Below are positions 44,844-47,668 of a stretch of DNA of 47,668 nucleotides, in pieces. The translations under genes were made by a program, and so were the position numbers. The stretch is from positions 1-47,668 of the forward strand of contig JAAFIF010000078.1 in assembly GCA_013298625.1 (NCBI GenBank). The letters run 5' to 3'. The number at the start of each line of letters is the position of its first letter. Positions within the stretch are counted from its first letter, which is position 1. The notes under the pieces were generated by a model. It was not told the origin of the DNA, did not search any database, and saw only the letters and a list, made by a program, of their open reading frames with translations. This DNA is from Myxococcales bacterium (GTDB lineage Bacteria; Myxococcota_A; Polyangia; Polyangiales; Ga0077539).

Positions 44844-45380
44844 ATGAGCGAGGACGAGACCAAGCGCGACGACGAGCACGACGACAGCGAAGACCGCGCG
44901 GTGATCATCGAGCGGCGACGGCTGCTCGTCGCCTCGGCGCTCGCGAGCGTCGCGATGAGCGCGCAAGCGTGTGATCAAGTGAAGCGCGTCATCGGGATCG
45001 CCGACCCGCAGCCATGTCTGTCTCCCCCAGTGCGTCCCAACGTGTGCCTCGCGTACATGCCTCCGCAGCCCGAGCCGGTGCCTCAGGTCTGCTTGAGCCC
45101 GCGCATGGTCGAGCCGCAGTCGTGCTTGAGCGTCGCGCCGACGAATCCTCCCACGCCCTTCGCTGACAGCGACGGCGGCGTGGTCGGGACGGACCTCACG
45201 GGCGGAGCTCAGCCGTGCCTGTCAGCAGTGGATCCGCGACGGCGGAGCCGCACGACGACGCGCGAGGTTCCGACGCCGATGGTGTGCCTCTCGGCGCGCG
45301 CGCCGCAGCCCGACCGCGGCTCTGGCGACATCGTCAACCCGTTCAAGAGCGTCGACGACAAGCTCGACGACGAATCCTGA
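44844..45380 (+). CDS. Cys-Leu-Ser repeat protein, candidate modified precursor
   Basis: A 178-residue protein. Residues 1-20 are strongly acidic. ERRRLLVASALASVAMSAQAC (24-43) reads as a twin-arginine/Sec lipoprotein signal with a lipobox Cys43. The rest is Pro-rich, low in regular structure and carries six spaced motifs: PCLSP (Cys58), VCLAY (68), VCLSP (83), SCLSV (94), PCLSA (125) and VCLSA (148). Every downstream Cys sits in C-L-S/A, and most motifs are preceded by a Pro within three residues. Position between a SPASM radical SAM gene and a B12 radical SAM gene suggests the Cys motifs are modified. Good Shine-Dalgarno GAGAGAGAGG precedes ATG 44844. Confidence 0.85.
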   Translation: MSEDETKRDDEHDDSEDRAVIIERRRLLVASALASVAMSAQACDQVKRVIGIADPQPCLSPPVRPNVCLAYMPPQPEPVPQVCLSPRMVEPQSCLSVAPTNPPTPFADSDGGVVGTDLTGGAQPCLSAVDPRRRSRTTTREVPTPMVCLSARAPQPDRGSGDIVNPFKSVDDKLDDES

Positions 45381-45417
45381 TCGGGCGGTAGCGCTCGGAC
45401 TTCTGCGGCCGTTGCAC

Positions 45418-45423
45418 TACGCT
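45418..45423 (+). promoter_or_regulatory. Candidate -10 element before the B12 radical SAM gene
   Basis: TACGCT ends 8 bases before the ATG at 45432, within the 51-base gap after the repeat protein gene. It could give an internal, near-leaderless transcript. Confidence 0.25.
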
Positions 45424-45431
45424 CGGTGGCT

Positions 45432-47668
45432 ATGACCCGGCCCGTCCGCGTGCTTCTCCTCTGGCCCGGAACCGACGGCGCCGCCGCAGGAAACTTCGGC
45501 GTCCCGCAACTCGTCTTGCTCGCGACGTACGCGAGAGAGAAGACCGGCGCGAAGATCGACATTCGCGACATCGAGACCGAGCGCGCGTTCGGCCCCGTCT
45601 CGCTGCCAGCGCTTCTCGCGGGCGATCACGGGACCGGCTACGACGTCATCGCGCTCGGCGTGTACTCGAGCTTCGACTACCTGAAGTGCGTCGCGATCGC
45701 CGAGGCGGCGCGATCGCTCTACCCAGAGGCGGTGATCGTCGCAGGCGGCTACCACGCGAGCGCGCGGCCCGACGACGTCGTGTACGACGGCTCGCCCTTC
45801 GACGTGTGCATCGTGGGCGAGGGCGAGAAGCCCATGGTGACCGTGATCGAGTCGGTCGCGGGCGGCGCGCCTTTGCGTGGAGAAATCCTCGGTCCCGACG
45901 CGATCGACGTGCTCGACGACCTGCCGCCGAGCGACTGGAGCTTTCTTGCGCGGTATCGCTCGGTCGCGCGCAAGGTCAACTCGCAGGCGCAGGTGTACTT
46001 CTCTCGCGGATGCCCGTTCGACTGCGCGTTCTGCATGGAGCGAGCGAAGCGCGAGGTGAGCTGGCGGGCGCTCTCGATCGAGCGCGCGCTGCAAGAGATC
46101 CGCTCGCTGCACGAGTTTCTCGACCTGCGCACGTGGACTGTTTACGTCGCGGACGCGCTGTTCGGGATGAAGGTCTCGTGGCGCAGGCAGTTTCTCGAAG
46201 CGCTCGCGCGCGAGGGGATTCCGGTCGAGAAGTTCTGGCTCTTGATCCGGGTGGATCTCATCGACGAGGTGGACCTCGAGCTGTTTCGCGACGCCAATTG
46301 CGGGCTCGGCTTCGGGCTCGAGTCCGGCGATCCGGCGCACCTCGCGACGATTCGAAAGGCAGGTCGGCTCGACGAGTACCTGGATCGAATGCGCAACGTC
46401 TCGGCGTGGGCGCGCGAGCACCAGGTACCTTGGGGAGCCAACGTGATCGTGGGTCACCCGGGCGAGACGCCGTCGAGCATCGAGCGCAGCGCGGCGTATC
46501 TGAAAGAGCTGTTTCTCGACCCGAAGGGCGTGACGGGATTTCTCTCGGTCGATCCGTTTCGGCTGTATCCGGGCTCGCCGATCGACAGCGAGCGCGGGCA
46601 GTGGGAGGCCCGCTTCGGCTGCGTGTTTCATCGCGCCAACTGGTGGCACGACGGCGATCAAGAGTTTCTCGCGGAGTGGGTGGACCCGTCTCGTGAGCTC
46701 ACGTACCTCGAGCGCGCGCGGCTGCAGCACGAGCACTTCGGGCCCATCCTCTCGCGCATCGAAGACAACTTCATCTACCAGGGAAAAGCCCGGGATTACT
46801 TCGTTCGCGCGATCCGCGACCAGGTGCGACAGGACAAACCGCACACGCGCTTGCACTACCTCGACCGCTACTACGCGTGGCATCGGTACCTCGGTCGCAG
46901 CGCCCGCGCCGAGTCGCACCGACGCGAGGACAAGCTGCTCACGGTCACCGCGCGAGAGCTTCGCGAGCGACACCGCGGCGCGCTCAGTGCGTACGCCTCG
47001 CGGCCGGGCGCGAGCGCCGAGGACGCGGCGCGCGTCGTGACGGCGGTGCTCGAGGCGCGGAGGGAGCTGTTTGTTCCGCTCGATCGCGTGGGCGAGAGCG
47101 TGAAGGACGAGCCCATCGCGCTGGACGCCTCGGGAGAGAGCACGGTGAGCGCGATGCACGCGTACGCGCGGACGTTTGCGCTCGCTGCGATCGCCGAGGG
47201 AGATCGCGTCCTCGACCTCGGATCGGGCACGGGCTACGGCTGCAGCGTGCTGCGCGCGCTCGTCGGCGAGCGTGGCGCGGTGTGGGGCGTCGAGGTCGAT
47301 CCGCTGCTCGCAGCCAAAGCGAAGGCGCACTTCGCAGGCAGCGCAAACGTGAGCGTCGTCGCGGGCGACGCGGTGGATCCAGCGCAGTGGGGCGTGGATG
47401 CGTCGCAGATCGACAAGGTGTGCGGGGGCTTCGCGCTCGAAGAGATCCCTGCGTCGTGGTCGGTGCTTCGAGACGGCTGCGTCGCGGTGCTTCCGCTGGG
47501 CGGTGCGAGCGAGCAGCGGCTCGTGCGCGCGGTCAAGCGCGGAGGGCAGTGGGAGCGCGAGTCGTTCGACGCCGTGGTGTACGTGCGACGAAGGACGACC
47601 GACGAGGTCGCGCCGGTCGCGATCGCGACTGGTGGTGTTCGCGAAGAGGCCAAACGAAGGCACCTCCC
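45432..47668 (+). CDS. B12-binding radical SAM enzyme fused to a protein-isoaspartate methyltransferase domain (3' truncated)
   Basis: An open frame from ATG 45432 to the window edge gives at least 745 residues. Residues about 1-150 are a cobalamin-binding-like domain (VIALGVYSSFDYLK, VIVAGGYHASARPDD, CIVGEGE). Residues about 185-480 are a radical SAM domain with C194-PFD-C198-AF-C201. After a helical linker, residues about 525-745 match PIMT: RRELFVPLD, TVSAMHAYARTFAL (human PIMT has TISAPHMHAYA) and the SAM-binding DLGSGTGYG (from 595). B12 radical SAM enzymes often methylate carbon. PIMT domains methylate Asp or isoaspartate carboxyls. The stop codon lies beyond the window. Confidence 0.92.
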   Translation, partial: MTRPVRVLLLWPGTDGAAAGNFGVPQLVLLATYAREKTGAKIDIRDIETERAFGPVSLPALLAGDHGTGYDVIALGVYSSFDYLKCVAIAEAARSLYPEAVIVAGGYHASARPDDVVYDGSPFDVCIVGEGEKPMVTVIESVAGGAPLRGEILGPDAIDVLDDLPPSDWSFLARYRSVARKVNSQAQVYFSRGCPFDCAFCMERAKREVSWRALSIERALQEIRSLHEFLDLRTWTVYVADALFGMKVSWRRQFLEALAREGIPVEKFWLLIRVDLIDEVDLELFRDANCGLGFGLESGDPAHLATIRKAGRLDEYLDRMRNVSAWAREHQVPWGANVIVGHPGETPSSIERSAAYLKELFLDPKGVTGFLSVDPFRLYPGSPIDSERGQWEARFGCVFHRANWWHDGDQEFLAEWVDPSRELTYLERARLQHEHFGPILSRIEDNFIYQGKARDYFVRAIRDQVRQDKPHTRLHYLDRYYAWHRYLGRSARAESHRREDKLLTVTARELRERHRGALSAYASRPGASAEDAARVVTAVLEARRELFVPLDRVGESVKDEPIALDASGESTVSAMHAYARTFALAAIAEGDRVLDLGSGTGYGCSVLRALVGERGAVWGVEVDPLLAAKAKAHFAGSANVSVVAGDAVDPAQWGVDASQIDKVCGGFALEEIPASWSVLRDGCVAVLPLGGASEQRLVRAVKRGGQWERESFDAVVYVRRRTTDEVAPVAIATGGVREEAKRRHL

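Noticed and set aside
44844..45380. Reading the Cys-rich protein as a metallothionein or a plain disulfide-rich toxin
   Set aside because: The cysteines are spread 10-31 residues apart in Pro-rich sequence and always precede Leu, which fits neither metal clusters nor a compact knotted fold.

Overview
The window is very GC-rich DNA with dense, mostly short-gapped genes. It carries two Ser/Thr protein kinases, a BarA-type hybrid histidine kinase, a sigma-54 RNA-repair regulator (RtcR), a DUF2330 exported protein and many secreted or lipoprotein products. This mix suggests a chromosome of a Myxococcota (deltaproteobacterial) bacterium, probably Polyangia/Sandaracinus-like. That placement is inference from gene content and style; no rRNA or other phylogenetic marker is present. 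I see no insertion sequence, prophage, CRISPR array, tRNA or rRNA.

Layout. 1-9.4 kb: the tail of an unknown protein, an ArsB/SLC13-type permease, the ClpXP adaptor SspB, an alanine-rich orphan, SerA, a TerB-like protein, an alpha/beta hydrolase, a GlcD-type FAD dehydrogenase, a PPP-type phosphatase and a cupredoxin lipoprotein. 9.5-11.3 kb: a zinc-ribbon/PDZ-like membrane protein translationally coupled to a Ser/Thr kinase. 11.3-21.5 kb: an RNA-repair region. The RNA ligase gene rtcB and an RNase II/R exoribonuclease lie head to tail behind a sigma-54-like promoter. The CARF-AAA+ activator RtcR is encoded about 5.4 kb away, separated by a beta-propeller protein, a 786-residue orphan and an ABC transporter pair. 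21.5-29.4 kb: a Nif3-like protein, a small lipoprotein, an acyl desaturase behind a striking array of GTGA/TCAC half-sites, a metallophosphoesterase, a Tat-exported archaemetzincin, a lipase-like hydrolase and a diacylglycerol-kinase-fold enzyme. 29.4-34 kb: a hybrid histidine kinase (HisKA, two receiver domains, HPt) whose stop codon overlaps the start of a zinc ribbon-Ser/Thr kinase-receiver fusion. 34-41.6 kb: a GST-zeta protein, an intergenic region packed with perfect hairpins, a DUF2330 protein, SelB, a GH1 lipoprotein glycosidase and a tandem pair of related membrane proteins.

The most interesting locus is at the right edge (43.7-47.7 kb). A radical SAM/SPASM enzyme is followed by a small secretory protein with six spaced Cys-Leu-Ser/Ala motifs, and then by a B12-binding radical SAM enzyme fused to a protein-isoaspartate methyltransferase domain and cut off by the window end. 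Together these look like a peptide-modification (RiPP-like) system that I cannot match to a described family.

Among non-coding signals, a 13-bp palindrome (TGACCGCGGGTCA) occurs three times exactly and once with one mismatch, three of the four at or just after gene ends. TAnnnT-type -10-like elements also recur only 7-18 bp upstream of start codons, which would imply very short or no mRNA leaders.
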